A program made the position numbers and the translations under genes. The notes below the pieces were generated by a model, which was not told the origin of the DNA, did no database searches, and was given only the letters and a program-made list of their open reading frames with translations. A DNA stretch of 64,000 nucleotides from Bacteroidales bacterium CF (GTDB taxonomy: Bacteria > Bacteroidota > Bacteroidia > Bacteroidales > UBA932), in the NCBI GenBank assembly GCA_000473305.1, contig CP006772.1, forward strand, positions 1,612,001 to 1,676,000, written 5' to 3'. Shown here in pieces: positions 1-9,048 of this stretch. Numbering within the stretch: the stretch's first letter is position 1; every line of letters begins with the position of its first letter.

Positions 1-1
1 G

Positions 2-637
2 CTGATTACAAAATATTTCCCCGACATTACAGAGAGCCAGAAAGAGAGATACAAAGCCCTCTACCCTCTCTATATGGAGTGGAATTCAAAGATAAATGTG
101 ATTTCACGCAAGGATGCCGGGAATCTTTATCTTCACCACATACTGCACTCTCTTTCAATTGCACGGTTCATAAAGTTCCCTGCCGGGGCAAGAGTCCTGG
201 ATGTGGGGACAGGAGGTGGTTTTCCGGGAATCCCGCTTGCCATAATGTTTCCTGAAACCTCGTTTCACCTTTGTGACTCGATAAAGAAAAAAATATTGGT
301 TGTAAATGAGGTTGCAAAGGCTGCCGGTATATCCAATATAGTTGCAGAGCAGACAAGAGCGGAGGATCTATCTTCCAAATATGACTTCATTGTCTCAAGA
401 GCCGTTACCGAACTGAAGGATTTCCTCCCATGGATATGGAAGAATATTGAGCCCGGGGTATGCGGAGGTGTATCAAGAGGAGTCATATATCTAAAAGGCG
501 GGGATCTGGATGAAGAGATATCCGCAGCCTGTGCAAGAATGAGGATTTCCCCCCGCAACATAGAAAAAGAGTATATAAACAAGTGGTTTGACGAGCCATT
601 TTTTGAAGAAAAACAGCTTTTGTACATCAAACGCTGA
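2..637 (+). CDS. rsmG: 16S rRNA m7G527 methyltransferase RsmG (5' partial)
   Basis: RsmG methylates N7 of G527 in 16S rRNA using SAM. The reading frame is open from base 2 through an ATG at 74, and the residues before that ATG (YFPDITESQKERYKALYPLY) match the N-terminal helix of the family. The ATG is therefore internal and the true start lies left of the window. The SAM-binding glycine motif LDVGTGGGFPGIPLA and the segment NVISRKDAGNLYLHHILHSL are typical of GidB/RsmG. The gene ends just before the rpmH promoter. Confidence is high for identity; only the start is missing. Confidence 0.95.
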   Translation: MITKYFPDITESQKERYKALYPLYMEWNSKINVISRKDAGNLYLHHILHSLSIARFIKFPAGARVLDVGTGGGFPGIPLAIMFPETSFHLCDSIKKKILVVNEVAKAAGISNIVAEQTRAEDLSSKYDFIVSRAVTELKDFLPWIWKNIEPGVCGGVSRGVIYLKGGDLDEEISAACARMRISPRNIEKEYINKWFDEPFFEEKQLLYIKR

Positions 638-645
638 TATAAATA

Positions 646-676
646 TTTGCTATTAAAAACATTTTACATATCTTTG
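646..676 (+). promoter_or_regulatory. rpmH promoter (Bacteroidota type)
   Basis: TTTG at 646-649, then 19 bp, then TATCTTTG at 669-676. This matches the Bacteroidota housekeeping promoter consensus TTTG-N19-TAnnTTTG exactly. The rpmH ATG follows about 38 bp after the -7 element. Confidence 0.8.
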
Positions 677-714
677 CACTCCCTTTTGAAGAAATAAAAT
701 AACAGGTATATATC

Positions 715-867
715 ATGAAACGCACATTCCAACCATCACAACGCAAGCGTCGCAATAAACACGGATTCCGCGAGAGAATGTCAACTCCCAATGGACGTCG
801 CGTACTGGCAGCCCGTCGTCGTCGTGGGCGCAAGAAACTCACAGTATCATCTGAAGATCTTTACTAA
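715..867 (+). CDS. rpmH: 50S ribosomal protein L34
   Basis: A 50-residue, strongly basic protein beginning [18 protein letters not shown] and containing [20 protein letters not shown]. This is the L34 signature over its full length. L34 is a structural protein of the large ribosomal subunit. It has its own promoter (646-676) and is followed within 22 bp by an intrinsic terminator, so it appears to be transcribed alone. It lies next to rsmG; rpmH and gidB/rsmG are classic replication-origin neighbours in many bacteria, and dnaA is about 19 kb to the right. Confidence 0.97.
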   Translation: MKRTFQPSQRKRRNKHGFRERMSTPNGRRVLAARRRRGRKKLTVSSEDLY

Positions 868-888
868 CAGAGATATACTATAGACTAC

Positions 889-912
889 AAAGACGCCTTG
901 AGCGTCTTTTTT
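889..912 (+). terminator. rpmH intrinsic terminator
   Basis: A perfect 7-bp stem AAGACGC (890-896) / GCGTCTT (902-908) with loop CTTGA, followed by a run of T. It lies 22 bp after the rpmH stop. Confidence 0.85.
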
Positions 913-914
913 GT

Positions 915-922
915 TATATTTG
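915..922 (+). promoter_or_regulatory. -7 element of the mqnE operon
   Basis: TATATTTG matches TAnnTTTG and lies 20 bp before the mqnE ATG, just after the rpmH terminator. No clear TTTG is visible 19 bp upstream because that position falls in the terminator stem. Confidence 0.45.
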
Positions 923-941
923 AAGCCGTAATCAGAATTCT

Positions 942-1988
942 ATGGAAAAGGTTTCCAATTACCGCAAGCCTCTTGAACTATACTCTTCGACAGAGATGAA
1001 CAGCCTCTCAGGGGTTGCTTTGAAAATAAGGGAGGAGAAGAACGGCAATAAGGTATTTTACAATAACAACTTTCATATTGAGCCGAGCAACATCTGCATT
1101 CACAGATGCAGGTTCTGCTCATACAGGAGAAACGATTCATCCCAGAAAGGGGCATGGGCAATGACTCTGGATGAGATACGCGACTACTGCCATGAGAAAT
1201 ACCGGAAAGGGATGACAGAGGTACATGTTGTAGGCAGTGTCCATCCAGACAGAGACCTTCAATACTACACCTCAATCATATCTTTATTGAAAAGCGAACT
1301 CCCGGCCGAAGTAGCAATAAAGGCATACTCCGCTGTCGAGATAGATGACATGTCTAGAAGCTCGGGGAAAAGCGCCGAATATGTCCTGAAGACTCTCAGG
1401 GATACAGGACTATCTGCAATTCCGGGAGGCGGTGCCGAGATCTTTGCCCCAAGAGTGCGAAGAGAGATTTGTCCGGATAAGGCGGATGCATCACGTTGGC
1501 TCGATATACACCGTACTGCACACAAACTGGGCATAAGGAGTAATGCCACCATGCTTTTCGGTCATATAGAGAGCCGTGAGGAGAGAATAGACCATATGAT
1601 GCAGTTGAGAGAGTTACAGGCTGAGACAGGAGGTTTTGATGCATTCATTCCGCTCCTTTTCAGATCAGCAAACAACGAGCTGTCTCATCTTGGAGAGATT
1701 GGTATTATAGAAATTCTTAAAACATTTGCTATTTCCAGAATTGTCCTGGACAATATAACACATATTAAATCTTATTGGCCGATGCTTGGAAAAGAGTTGA
1801 GCCAACTTGCGCTTCTCTACGGTGCAGACGACATTGACGGAACAATCAACGATTCAACCAAGATATACAGCATGGCCGGTTCTCAGAAAAATCCGGGAAT
1901 GAGCAGTCTGGAGCTGAAAAAAATGGCTGAGGAGTGCGGATTTGTGGCAATTGAGAGAGACAGCTTCTACAATGAAGTGAAAAAATAG
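942..1988 (+). CDS. mqnE: aminofutalosine synthase MqnE (radical SAM)
   Basis: A 348-aa radical SAM enzyme with the CX3CX2C cluster motif at C52, C56 and C59 (ICIHRCRFCSYRR). MqnE joins the enolpyruvyl group of 3-(1-carboxyvinyl)oxybenzoate to the SAM adenosyl radical to make aminofutalosine, an early step of the futalosine menaquinone pathway. The motifs IPGGGAEIFAPRVRREICP, SNATMLFGHIES and GADDIDGTINDSTKIYSMAG separate it from the related MqnC and CofH enzymes. It implies menaquinone-based anaerobic respiration by the futalosine route. It leads a tight + strand operon with the PASTA protein (12 bp) and rluD. Confidence 0.9.
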   Translation: MEKVSNYRKPLELYSSTEMNSLSGVALKIREEKNGNKVFYNNNFHIEPSNICIHRCRFCSYRRNDSSQKGAWAMTLDEIRDYCHEKYRKGMTEVHVVGSVHPDRDLQYYTSIISLLKSELPAEVAIKAYSAVEIDDMSRSSGKSAEYVLKTLRDTGLSAIPGGGAEIFAPRVRREICPDKADASRWLDIHRTAHKLGIRSNATMLFGHIESREERIDHMMQLRELQAETGGFDAFIPLLFRSANNELSHLGEIGIIEILKTFAISRIVLDNITHIKSYWPMLGKELSQLALLYGADDIDGTINDSTKIYSMAGSQKNPGMSSLELKKMAEECGFVAIERDSFYNEVKK

Positions 1989-2000
1989 TATTTTTGTATC

Positions 2001-2825
2001 ATGGCAAAAGGAAAAGATATCTCAGAAAAGGTAAAGAAAAAAGTAAGGTGGGAGAATCCCGTACTACAAGAGCTTTACAAGGCAGCAGGCTGTCTGATAC
2101 TTTTATTTATCGTAACGACACTGCTTCTCAAGATTATAACAAGACACAACCAGGAAATGGAGGTTCCGGATCTGTCCGGCATGACGCTTGAAGAGGCAAG
2201 CGAGTTAGCTGACAGGCACCATCTGCGTCTGGAGGTCTCCGACTCAGTATTTATACCTACAATCGGCCGGGGCCTTGTTCTCAGACAGAACCCGAGAGCA
2301 GGGAATATGGTTAAGAAAAACCGGAGGGTATTGCTTACCATCAACACAATTCAGCCGAAACTGGTAAGCATGCCGTCACTGACAGGATACTCACTCCGTC
2401 AGGCAAAGGCAGAGCTTGATGCCAAACAGCTTACTGTAGGCAAACTTACCTACGTTTATGATATGGCAACAGATAATGTCCTATCGCAGAGACTGAACGG
2501 AAAATACATAGCTCCCGGCAAAATGATAGAGGCCGGCAGCGAGATCGACCTGGAGCTGGGCGACAACGGATACACAAACACATCAATGCCTGATGTCACT
2601 GGCTTGACTCTGCTTCTTGCAAAAGATATACTTATAGAGAATTCCCTTAATCTCGGTAAGGTCCACTATGACAGTTCCGTGAAAAATTACTCGGATTCTA
2701 TCTCCAGTGTTGTAATAAAACAGACACCTGCGCCGTCAAGATCAGCATCATTCTCCTTGGGAACCAGGGTAGAGCTCTATTTCTCCAACGACAAAGACAA
2801 AATTAAAGCTATTAAAACGGAGTGA
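2001..2825 (+). CDS. PASTA-domain membrane protein
   Basis: A 274-aa protein with a short basic N-terminus, one transmembrane helix at about residues 29-47 (AGCLILLFIVTTLLLKII) and three PASTA-type repeats at roughly 54-115, 118-190 and 195-265. Typical repeat starts are VPDLSGMTLEEASELADRH and MPSLTGYSLRQAKAELDAK. PASTA domains bind peptidoglycan fragments or muropeptides in penicillin-binding proteins and Ser/Thr kinases; here no kinase or transpeptidase domain is attached. The topology predicts periplasmic PASTA repeats anchored in the inner membrane. It lies 3 bp before rluD, a pairing common in Bacteroidota. The specific role is unknown. Confidence 0.85.
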   Translation: MAKGKDISEKVKKKVRWENPVLQELYKAAGCLILLFIVTTLLLKIITRHNQEMEVPDLSGMTLEEASELADRHHLRLEVSDSVFIPTIGRGLVLRQNPRAGNMVKKNRRVLLTINTIQPKLVSMPSLTGYSLRQAKAELDAKQLTVGKLTYVYDMATDNVLSQRLNGKYIAPGKMIEAGSEIDLELGDNGYTNTSMPDVTGLTLLLAKDILIENSLNLGKVHYDSSVKNYSDSISSVVIKQTPAPSRSASFSLGTRVELYFSNDKDKIKAIKTE

Positions 2826-2828
2826 CCG

Positions 2829-3881
2829 ATGCTCGAAGAAGATATCGATCTACCTGAGTCAGACGAAGAAGATGAAGAGACGGGGAGTTTTGAACACTAC
2901 CGCTTCATTTCTGACAAAGGACAGACTCCAATGAGGGTCGACAAGTTCATAACAAGCCGTATGGAGAAAACCTCCAGACACAGAATACAGCTCGCCGTCG
3001 GTGCCGGATATGTTCTTGTAAACGGTAAGATAGCCAAGGCAAGCTATATCGTAAAGCCTCTGGACATTGTAACCATTGAACTGCCCTATCAGAGGCGGGG
3101 AATGGAGGTCAGACCTGAAAAGATACCTTTAAGCATAATATACGAAGATGAAGATCTGCTCCTTATAAACAAACCCCCGGGACTGGTTGTCCATCCGGGA
3201 CACGGGCACTTTTCAGGGACGCTGGTCAACGCGTTGGCCTATCATTTAGGAATAAGCCAGGATGAGGATGCTCCGGATGATAGGATGGGCATACTAGTGC
3301 ACAGAATAGATAAAAACACCTCCGGACTTCTTTTGGTGGCAAAAAATGATGATGCCCAGCTTATTCTGGCAAAACAATTCTTTGACCATACTATTGACAG
3401 GGAATATATTGCACTAGTCTGGGGCAACCTCAAAGAAGACGAGGGAACAATCACGGGACATATTGCCAGAGACCCCAACGACAGGATGCGTTTTAAGGTT
3501 TTCCCGGACGGTTCACTGGGAAAACATGCTGTGACTCACTACAAGGTAATAGAGAGATTCGGATATACCACACTGGTTTCATGTAAGCTTGAGACCGGAA
3601 GGACACATCAGATCAGAGTACACATGGACTATATCGGCCACCCACTCTTCAATGACGACCGATACGGTGGAGATAGGATATTGAAGGGAACCCTATATGC
3701 CAAGTTTAAACAATTTGTGGATAACTGTTTTGAACTCCTGCCCCGTCAGGCTCTGCATGCAAGAACACTCGGATTTACCCATCCAAGAACAGGAAAAAGG
3801 CTCTTCTTTGAGTGCCCTGTTCCTGCAGATATGCTTTCAGTCATAGAAAAGTGGAGAGTTTACTCCAACTACTCAAAATAA
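2829..3881 (+). CDS. rluD: 23S rRNA pseudouridine synthase, RluD family
   Basis: A 350-aa RluA/RluD-family pseudouridine synthase that isomerises uridines in 23S rRNA (helix 69 for RluD itself). The N-terminal S4 RNA-binding domain spans about residues 35-100 (RVDKFITSRMEKTSRHRIQL). The catalytic motif HRIDKNTSGLLLVAKN carries the essential Asp, and the later motif LETGRTHQIRVHMDYIGHPL is family-typical. An acidic N-terminal extension (residues 1-20) precedes the S4 domain. The assignment between RluC/RluD subtypes rests on the Bacteroidota pattern and is less certain than the family. Confidence 0.88.
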   Translation: MLEEDIDLPESDEEDEETGSFEHYRFISDKGQTPMRVDKFITSRMEKTSRHRIQLAVGAGYVLVNGKIAKASYIVKPLDIVTIELPYQRRGMEVRPEKIPLSIIYEDEDLLLINKPPGLVVHPGHGHFSGTLVNALAYHLGISQDEDAPDDRMGILVHRIDKNTSGLLLVAKNDDAQLILAKQFFDHTIDREYIALVWGNLKEDEGTITGHIARDPNDRMRFKVFPDGSLGKHAVTHYKVIERFGYTTLVSCKLETGRTHQIRVHMDYIGHPLFNDDRYGGDRILKGTLYAKFKQFVDNCFELLPRQALHARTLGFTHPRTGKRLFFECPVPADMLSVIEKWRVYSNYSK

Positions 3882-3900
3882 TTATCTGTTAGATAGGATA

Positions 3901-6750
3901 TTATCTGTGGAATCCACCAGGAGGGCCATACATTCCAGGGCCTCTCATTCCTCTATCTCTATCCCTGCCGTGGTCATTGCCATCGCCAAACTTTCCGAAT
4001 CTCCAGGTGAAAGAGAGCATGAAATATTGCTTGAGAGTCATGCTGTTGACATCTTGTATATAGTTGTCAGTGCTTGTCCTCCTAACGCTTTTGGATTGAT
4101 CCAGTATGTCAAACACTCTCAATCTGAGTGTTGCGGAATTCTTCAACAAAAGTTTTGAGACCTCGGCATTCCAAACAGTTGCAGGATCATTATAACCCTT
4201 GCCAAAACCATAATAGAACTGATAGTCAATATCACTGGAAAGACCAAAGCCGGCGGGCAATGTCCAGTTTATGTTTGCATTGATTGCATTGCTCCATGTT
4301 GCATCCTTTGCCTTTCCGACAGTATACCATGCTTTTGCATAGGATGCCCTGCCACCAATGCCGGTTTCAAGTTTTTCTCCCCTGTATGAAACTCTGAGCA
4401 TTTCAGATACTGAGAAAGATGTTGTGATATTCTTCACTGCACCTGTCTCCGAAGCAGTACTGCTTGAGTAGTTGATTCCATTGTTGAGACCGCTTCGAGT
4501 GTTGGTCATTACGTAGAATTTCGATTTTCCGACAGGAGCGCTCCACATAATATTACCATACACAGAGTATACTGCCTGGTCATTTACCGGTCTTGTGTGT
4601 TGTACTCCCCCCTCTTCATACCATGTCTTGTTCACAATTTTATCCAGAGTATATGTTCCCTCCAACCTTGCGTCCACAGTACTGAAAGTAGCCCTGTCGG
4701 TATTTCTGTAACTTACAGAGAGGTTGTGTGAAAATTCGGGCAGCAGGTCAGGATTTCCCTCAGAAACAAAAAGTGGGTTTGAATTATCCTTAACAGGCTG
4801 CATCTGGGAGATAGAAGGTTGTCTTGTATTGCCGCGATACCTTAGCCTGAGAGCCTTTGTATCACTGAAATTAAACTCGAGCATAGCTGTAGGAGAGAAA
4901 TTTACTACACTCCTCTCCAGATCTGTTGTCTCACCGTCAGCGGTGGTCAGGCTGTGAGTATATGCCGGCTGTACATTCATACCTATTGTATAGTTGTATT
5001 TCTCTTCAACCTTTCTGATATTGATCTCACCTCTCTGATTAATGAAGATGTTTTCAAATGTATTTGAATATGTGGAGTCATACAGATCGTACTCCTGGGT
5101 TGCATTATTGAAATTATTGGCCACCTTGTCGGAATTGTTCTTTTTATAGTTGTACGAGTATGCAAGCTCCATGAAGTAGTTGTTTCCCAATGGCTCAGTA
5201 TATGATGCCCTTGCTCCCAGAGAGTAATTGTTCTGATTTGTGTTGTACATCTGTTTCACTTCAGAAGTCATACCTTGACTGCCATAACTATTGGTCAAGG
5301 ATTGATTGAACGCCCTTATGTCATTTTCCTCGTATCCGTATGTGATACTTACTGAAAAAGTCCTGCCGGTCTTATTGAATTTCTGACGGAAAAGGAGGTC
5401 TCCTCCAAGCGATCTTGTGTCGTTGTCCCCGAAAGACTTACTGTTACCGTCGTTTATAAGAGCTCCTAGTACCCCTTTTGTAGAATACATATTTCCCTCA
5501 TTGAAAGACCCGCCTCCGATATTGACATTTGGACGGAAAAGGATAGAGGTCATCTCGTTGAACTTGTACTCGAGGTTTAAAGATGCCCTGTGTGCATCTG
5601 ATCTTGAAAGAGAGTACTGATCACTGTTATATATAAAGCTGCTGTCGGTCAGGAATGTCTGCTTTGATGTCTGTTGCTTATTTTCTGTCTCTGCGCCGCT
5701 ATAAAGGTAGCTGCCTCCTATTGAAAGCTTTTTATTCTTGCTCTCTGTATTGGCATTTGCACCAGCCATCCAGGATGTAGTTATACCGCTTCCGCCGAAA
5801 TTCATTATAGCTCCGCCAACACGTACACCGCTCGATCCTCCCATAGAGTTTCTCATGCTTCTCATTGCCTCTCCTGCAACATCGAAAAATCCGCGGTTAT
5901 TTGTATTGTTGGCATTGGCTATCAGACTAATCTGACTTCTTGCTGTGAAGTTACCCAGCATACCGGCACCCTGATATTTATCATCAGTACCATATCCTGC
6001 GCTCATGTTACCGAACCATCCGTTCATCATTCCCGGCCTGATTGAAAGGTCAATCACAGTTTCAGAGTTTCCGTCATCTATTCCTGTGAATTGTGCCTGC
6101 TCAGATTTTTTCTCAAGTACCTTTATCTTTTCAATTATCTTGGCCGGAAGATTCTTTGTGGCCAATTGTGGGTCATCCAGAAAGAATGTCTTACCGTCAA
6201 TTGTAATTTTATTTATTGTCTTACCGTTTGCAGTAATAGAGCCATCACTTGCCACCTCTATACCCGGTAATTTTTTTAGAAGTGTCTCCAACATATCTCC
6301 ATCTGTAACCTTAAATGAAGATGCATTATATTCTATGGTATCTTTCTTGACAATGATAGGATTGGCAAGAGCAGAGACTGTAATAGATGAAAGTGTGTTG
6401 ACCTCCTCCTTCATCTTGACTTTGCCAAAATCAATCAGAGATTTTCCAATTGTGTTGAACTTGATTGTATAGGGAAAATACCCCAGACACTCGGCCTTTA
6501 AGGTATAGGATCCTTCCGGTATCTTCAGAATCTCAGCCCATCCGGATGCATCTGTAAGCGCATACTTCAATGCCTCCTTTTTCCCGTCAGGAGTTATGGA
6601 TACTGTTGCAAATTCAATAGGTTCCTGTCTTGTACTGTCTATCAGAATGATTTTAATTCTGAAATCCTTTGCATCAGTGTCGGCAAATGATTTGTAAGTG
6701 CTGAAAAAAACAAGAGATAGAGTTAGCAGGCATATGTTGATATACTTCAT
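3901..6750 (-). CDS. outer-membrane beta-barrel protein with carboxypeptidase-like plug domain
   Basis: A 949-aa exported protein. The frame extends to a TTG at 6759, but the ATG at 6750 gives a clean signal peptide (MKYINICLLTLSLVFFSTY...FA). After it comes a CarboxypepD_reg-like Ig domain (about residues 30-110), then a TonB-receptor-like plug segment (DTIEYNASSFKVTDGDMLETLLKKLPG) and a long beta-barrel rich in Tyr/Asn/Ser strands, ending in a Gly/Pro/Arg/Met-rich tail. This matches the outer membrane beta-barrel family (OMP_b-brl type) common in Bacteroidota. No TonB box or substrate can be read from sequence. It probably acts in uptake or outer-membrane assembly. It is convergent with rluD. 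Confidence 0.8.
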   Translation of the reverse strand: MKYINICLLTLSLVFFSTYKSFADTDAKDFRIKIILIDSTRQEPIEFATVSITPDGKKEALKYALTDASGWAEILKIPEGSYTLKAECLGYFPYTIKFNTIGKSLIDFGKVKMKEEVNTLSSITVSALANPIIVKKDTIEYNASSFKVTDGDMLETLLKKLPGIEVASDGSITANGKTINKITIDGKTFFLDDPQLATKNLPAKIIEKIKVLEKKSEQAQFTGIDDGNSETVIDLSIRPGMMNGWFGNMSAGYGTDDKYQGAGMLGNFTARSQISLIANANNTNNRGFFDVAGEAMRSMRNSMGGSSGVRVGGAIMNFGGSGITTSWMAGANANTESKNKKLSIGGSYLYSGAETENKQQTSKQTFLTDSSFIYNSDQYSLSRSDAHRASLNLEYKFNEMTSILFRPNVNIGGGSFNEGNMYSTKGVLGALINDGNSKSFGDNDTRSLGGDLLFRQKFNKTGRTFSVSITYGYEENDIRAFNQSLTNSYGSQGMTSEVKQMYNTNQNNYSLGARASYTEPLGNNYFMELAYSYNYKKNNSDKVANNFNNATQEYDLYDSTYSNTFENIFINQRGEINIRKVEEKYNYTIGMNVQPAYTHSLTTADGETTDLERSVVNFSPTAMLEFNFSDTKALRLRYRGNTRQPSISQMQPVKDNSNPLFVSEGNPDLLPEFSHNLSVSYRNTDRATFSTVDARLEGTYTLDKIVNKTWYEEGGVQHTRPVNDQAVYSVYGNIMWSAPVGKSKFYVMTNTRSGLNNGINYSSSTASETGAVKNITTSFSVSEMLRVSYRGEKLETGIGGRASYAKAWYTVGKAKDATWSNAINANINWTLPAGFGLSSDIDYQFYYGFGKGYNDPATVWNAEVSKLLLKNSATLRLRVFDILDQSKSVRRTSTDNYIQDVNSMTLKQYFMLSFTWRFGKFGDGNDHGRDRDRGMRGPGMYGPPGGFHR

Positions 6751-6835
6751 ATAGGTCAAAATTTACTTTGTGTAGTTTTAAATCCCTGCTTTGACTACAA
6801 AAACCGTGAAAAGTTAAATCGATTATGAAAAAAAG

Positions 6836-7390
6836 TTACTTAATCCTGTCCGGATTATTTTTTACGAACTCTTTCCAGTTTGATTTACCCCCATTTGAAA
6901 CGGCAGGTCTTGCAGATTCCAGGAAGTGACAATAAGCAACTGCCACACCATCAGTGGCATCCAGATAAGCCGATGGATTTTCAATTTTGAGTATATTACA
7001 GAGAAGAGAGGCCACTTGCTCCTTTGAAGCTGCCCCTCTCCCTGTTATTGCCATTTTAACCTTTCTTGGGGCATATTCCGAAACCTGAATATCAGTTGAT
7101 AACGCAGCAGTTATTGCCGCCCCCTGTGCCCTTCCGAGCACAAACATCGACTGTATGTTCTTACCGTAAAATGGAGCCTCGACAGCCATCTCGGCAGGCT
7201 TAAACCTGTGTATAAGCTCATTGACCCCATTATAGATTGCCCTTAATTTCTGATAGTGATCTTTACAAAGATGCAAATCTATGACCCCCATCTCTAAAAA
7301 ATAAACCTTATTACCGGAAACCTTTATAACGCCCCACCCAAGAATTCTTGTCCCAGGATCAATACCAAGTATGATCTTATCTGAGATCAT
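6836..7390 (-). CDS. ruvC: crossover junction endodeoxyribonuclease RuvC
   Basis: A 184-aa Holliday-junction resolvase. The N-terminal motif IILGIDPGTRILGWGVI carries the first catalytic Asp; the acidic residues of AVEAPFYGKN and the C-terminal YLDATDGVAVAYCH complete the RNase H-fold active site. RuvC cleaves four-way junctions during recombination together with RuvAB, which are not in this window. It starts 5 bp after serS ends, so the two are probably co-transcribed. Confidence 0.95.
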   Translation of the reverse strand: MISDKIILGIDPGTRILGWGVIKVSGNKVYFLEMGVIDLHLCKDHYQKLRAIYNGVNELIHRFKPAEMAVEAPFYGKNIQSMFVLGRAQGAAITAALSTDIQVSEYAPRKVKMAITGRGAASKEQVASLLCNILKIENPSAYLDATDGVAVAYCHFLESARPAVSNGGKSNWKEFVKNNPDRIK

Positions 7391-7395
7391 CAGGG

Positions 7396-8664
7396 CTAGT
7401 CAATATATGAAAAACCTGTATACTCTCTAAGCACTGAAGGAACCTCGATACCTCTTTCTGTCTGGTTGTTCTCAAGGATTGCGGCGAGGATTCTCGGCAG
7501 TGCCAGTGAACTTCCGTTAAGTGTATGTGCCAATTGTGTCTTTCCGTTCTCATCCTTGAAACGCAGCTTGAGCCTGTTTGCCTGGAAAGTCTCGAAATTT
7601 GACACCGAGCTGACTTCCAGCCACCTGCCCTGTGCTGCAGAGTATACCTCAAAGTCATATGTTAGAGCAGATGTGAAACTCATATCACCGCCGCAAAGTC
7701 TTAGAATCCTGTATGGAAGTCCGAGAGAACGAACGATTCCCTCTACATGCTTGACCATCTCTTCGAGAGCATCGTATGATGTATCAGGGTGAGATATCTG
7801 AACTATCTCCACCTTGTCAAACTGATGTAATCTGTTCAGCCCCCTTACATCCTTGCCGTATGATCCTGCCTCTCTTCTGAAACATGGAGTATATGCAGTG
7901 CATTTGACAGGTAGCTCATTGTTGTTTAAAATAACATCCCTGAAAATGTTAGTTACAGGAACCTCAGCTGTAGGAATCAGATAGAAGTTGTCAAGACCTA
8001 CATGATACATCTGCTCTCCTTTGTCAGGAAGTTGGCCTGTTCCGAAACCTGAAGCCTCGTTGACCATGAGTGGCGGTTGAAACTCCACATATCCTGCTTT
8101 TGTATTTTTATCAAGGAAATAGGATATCAGAGCTCTCTGTATCTTAGCTCCTTTACCCTTATAAACTGGGAAACCAGCTCCGGTAAGTTTCACTCCGAGA
8201 TCAAAATCTATAATATCATATTTCTTAGCCAGCTCCCAATGTGGCAATGCATCCTTCAACTCAGGAAAAGATCCTCCCTCCCTTACAATTACATTGTCTT
8301 CAGCCACTTTGCCCTTTGGCACTGATGAGTGCGGCAAGTTAGGAAGAAGGACAAGCTTCTCATTCATCTCGTTAGTATTGGACTGCATCTGGAGGTCCAG
8401 TTGCCTTGACCTCTCCTTAAGCTCTGCAACTTTGGATTTTGCCTCTTCAGCCTCGGATTTTTTACCCTCTTTCATAAAAGAACCGATAGCACGAGCCAGT
8501 GTGTTCTGCTCTGCCAAAATGGAATCCAGTTCTGTCTGAGTCTCTCTTCTCTTTTGATCAAGATCATTAATACTTTTAATTATCTCAGCTGCATCAAAAT
8601 TCTTGACAGCAAGCCTCTCTGCAACAAATTGAGGTTGTTCCCGGAGTAGTTTTATGTTTAACAT
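7396..8664 (-). CDS. serS: seryl-tRNA synthetase
   Basis: A 422-aa class II aminoacyl-tRNA synthetase that charges tRNA-Ser. The N-terminal coiled-coil arm that holds the tRNA long variable arm is visible at about residues 30-105 (KRRETQTELDSILAEQ, KSEAEEAKSKVAELKERSRQ). The catalytic core contains the class II motifs, including FRREAGSYGKDVRGLNRLHQF (motif 2 region) and LAHTLNGSSLALPRILAAIL (motif 3 region). Length is normal. A -7 promoter element (8686-8693) lies just upstream. Confidence 0.96.
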   Translation of the reverse strand: MLNIKLLREQPQFVAERLAVKNFDAAEIIKSINDLDQKRRETQTELDSILAEQNTLARAIGSFMKEGKKSEAEEAKSKVAELKERSRQLDLQMQSNTNEMNEKLVLLPNLPHSSVPKGKVAEDNVIVREGGSFPELKDALPHWELAKKYDIIDFDLGVKLTGAGFPVYKGKGAKIQRALISYFLDKNTKAGYVEFQPPLMVNEASGFGTGQLPDKGEQMYHVGLDNFYLIPTAEVPVTNIFRDVILNNNELPVKCTAYTPCFRREAGSYGKDVRGLNRLHQFDKVEIVQISHPDTSYDALEEMVKHVEGIVRSLGLPYRILRLCGGDMSFTSALTYDFEVYSAAQGRWLEVSSVSNFETFQANRLKLRFKDENGKTQLAHTLNGSSLALPRILAAILENNQTERGIEVPSVLREYTGFSYID

Positions 8665-8685
8665 CTTATCTTAATAAATGAGTTT

Positions 8686-8693
8686 CAAAGGTA
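8686..8693 (-). promoter_or_regulatory. serS -7 promoter element
   Basis: CAAAGGTA on the + strand reads TACCTTTG on the - strand, matching TAnnTTTG, 21 bp before the serS start. Confidence 0.5.
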
Positions 8694-8714
8694 GAAAAAA
8701 ATACATTACATTAT

Positions 8715-8750
8715 CTAAAAAAGAGAGCCGGACTCATGTTCCGGCTCTTT
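8715..8750 (-). terminator. terminator of the ferredoxin gene
   Basis: A perfect 8-bp stem AGAGCCGG (8724-8731) / CCGGCTCT (8741-8748) with a 9-nt loop. On the - strand it is followed by TCTTTTTTAG, a good U-run, and it lies about 23 bp after the ferredoxin stop. Confidence 0.85.
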
Positions 8751-8772
8751 ATCTTCTGTACAGCAATATTAA

Positions 8773-8940
8773 TTACATCTGGCTGATTGCTCCAACCGGG
8801 CAAACGTCAGCGCAAGTGCCGCAATCTGAGCAGATATTCGGGTCAATTTTGTAGATATCACCGGGAGAGATAGCCTCAACTGGGCACTCATCGATACATG
8901 TTCCACAAGCTGTGCAGTCTTCTGAAATTTTGTAAGCCAT
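8773..8940 (-). CDS. 2[4Fe-4S] ferredoxin
   Basis: A 55-aa bacterial ferredoxin with two CX2CX2CX3C motifs: CTACGTCIDECP and CSDCGTCADVCP. It is a small cytoplasmic one-electron carrier for anaerobic metabolism and a plausible partner of the [FeFe]-hydrogenase in this window, though no direct link is seen. The frame stays open upstream to 9045, but the start at 8940 (MAYKISEDCTACG) matches the family, and the promoter at 8971-9002 lies inside the longer frame. It is monocistronic, with its own promoter and terminator. Confidence 0.93.
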   Translation of the reverse strand: MAYKISEDCTACGTCIDECPVEAISPGDIYKIDPNICSDCGTCADVCPVGAISQM

Positions 8941-8970
8941 TACAATAAAATTTAATTTGGTTATTTCTCG

Positions 8971-9002
8971 CAAAGGTATAAAATTGGGTGGAAAAGAACA
9001 AA
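8971..9002 (-). promoter_or_regulatory. ferredoxin promoter
   Basis: On the - strand: TTTG (8999-9002), 20 bp, then TACCTTTG (8971-8978). It lies 31 bp before the chosen ferredoxin ATG and supports that start. Confidence 0.7.
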
Positions 9003-9011
9003 TAGTAATTG

Positions 9012-9019
9012 TATCTTTG
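9012..9019 (+). promoter_or_regulatory. -7 element of the DUF1573-meaB-permease operon
   Basis: TATCTTTG matches TAnnTTTG, 30 bp before the DUF1573 ATG. It is divergent from the ferredoxin promoter in the same 108-bp gap. No TTTG at ideal spacing is seen. Confidence 0.5.
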
Positions 9020-9048
9020 CAGAATAAAACCATTTTAACATTCATACC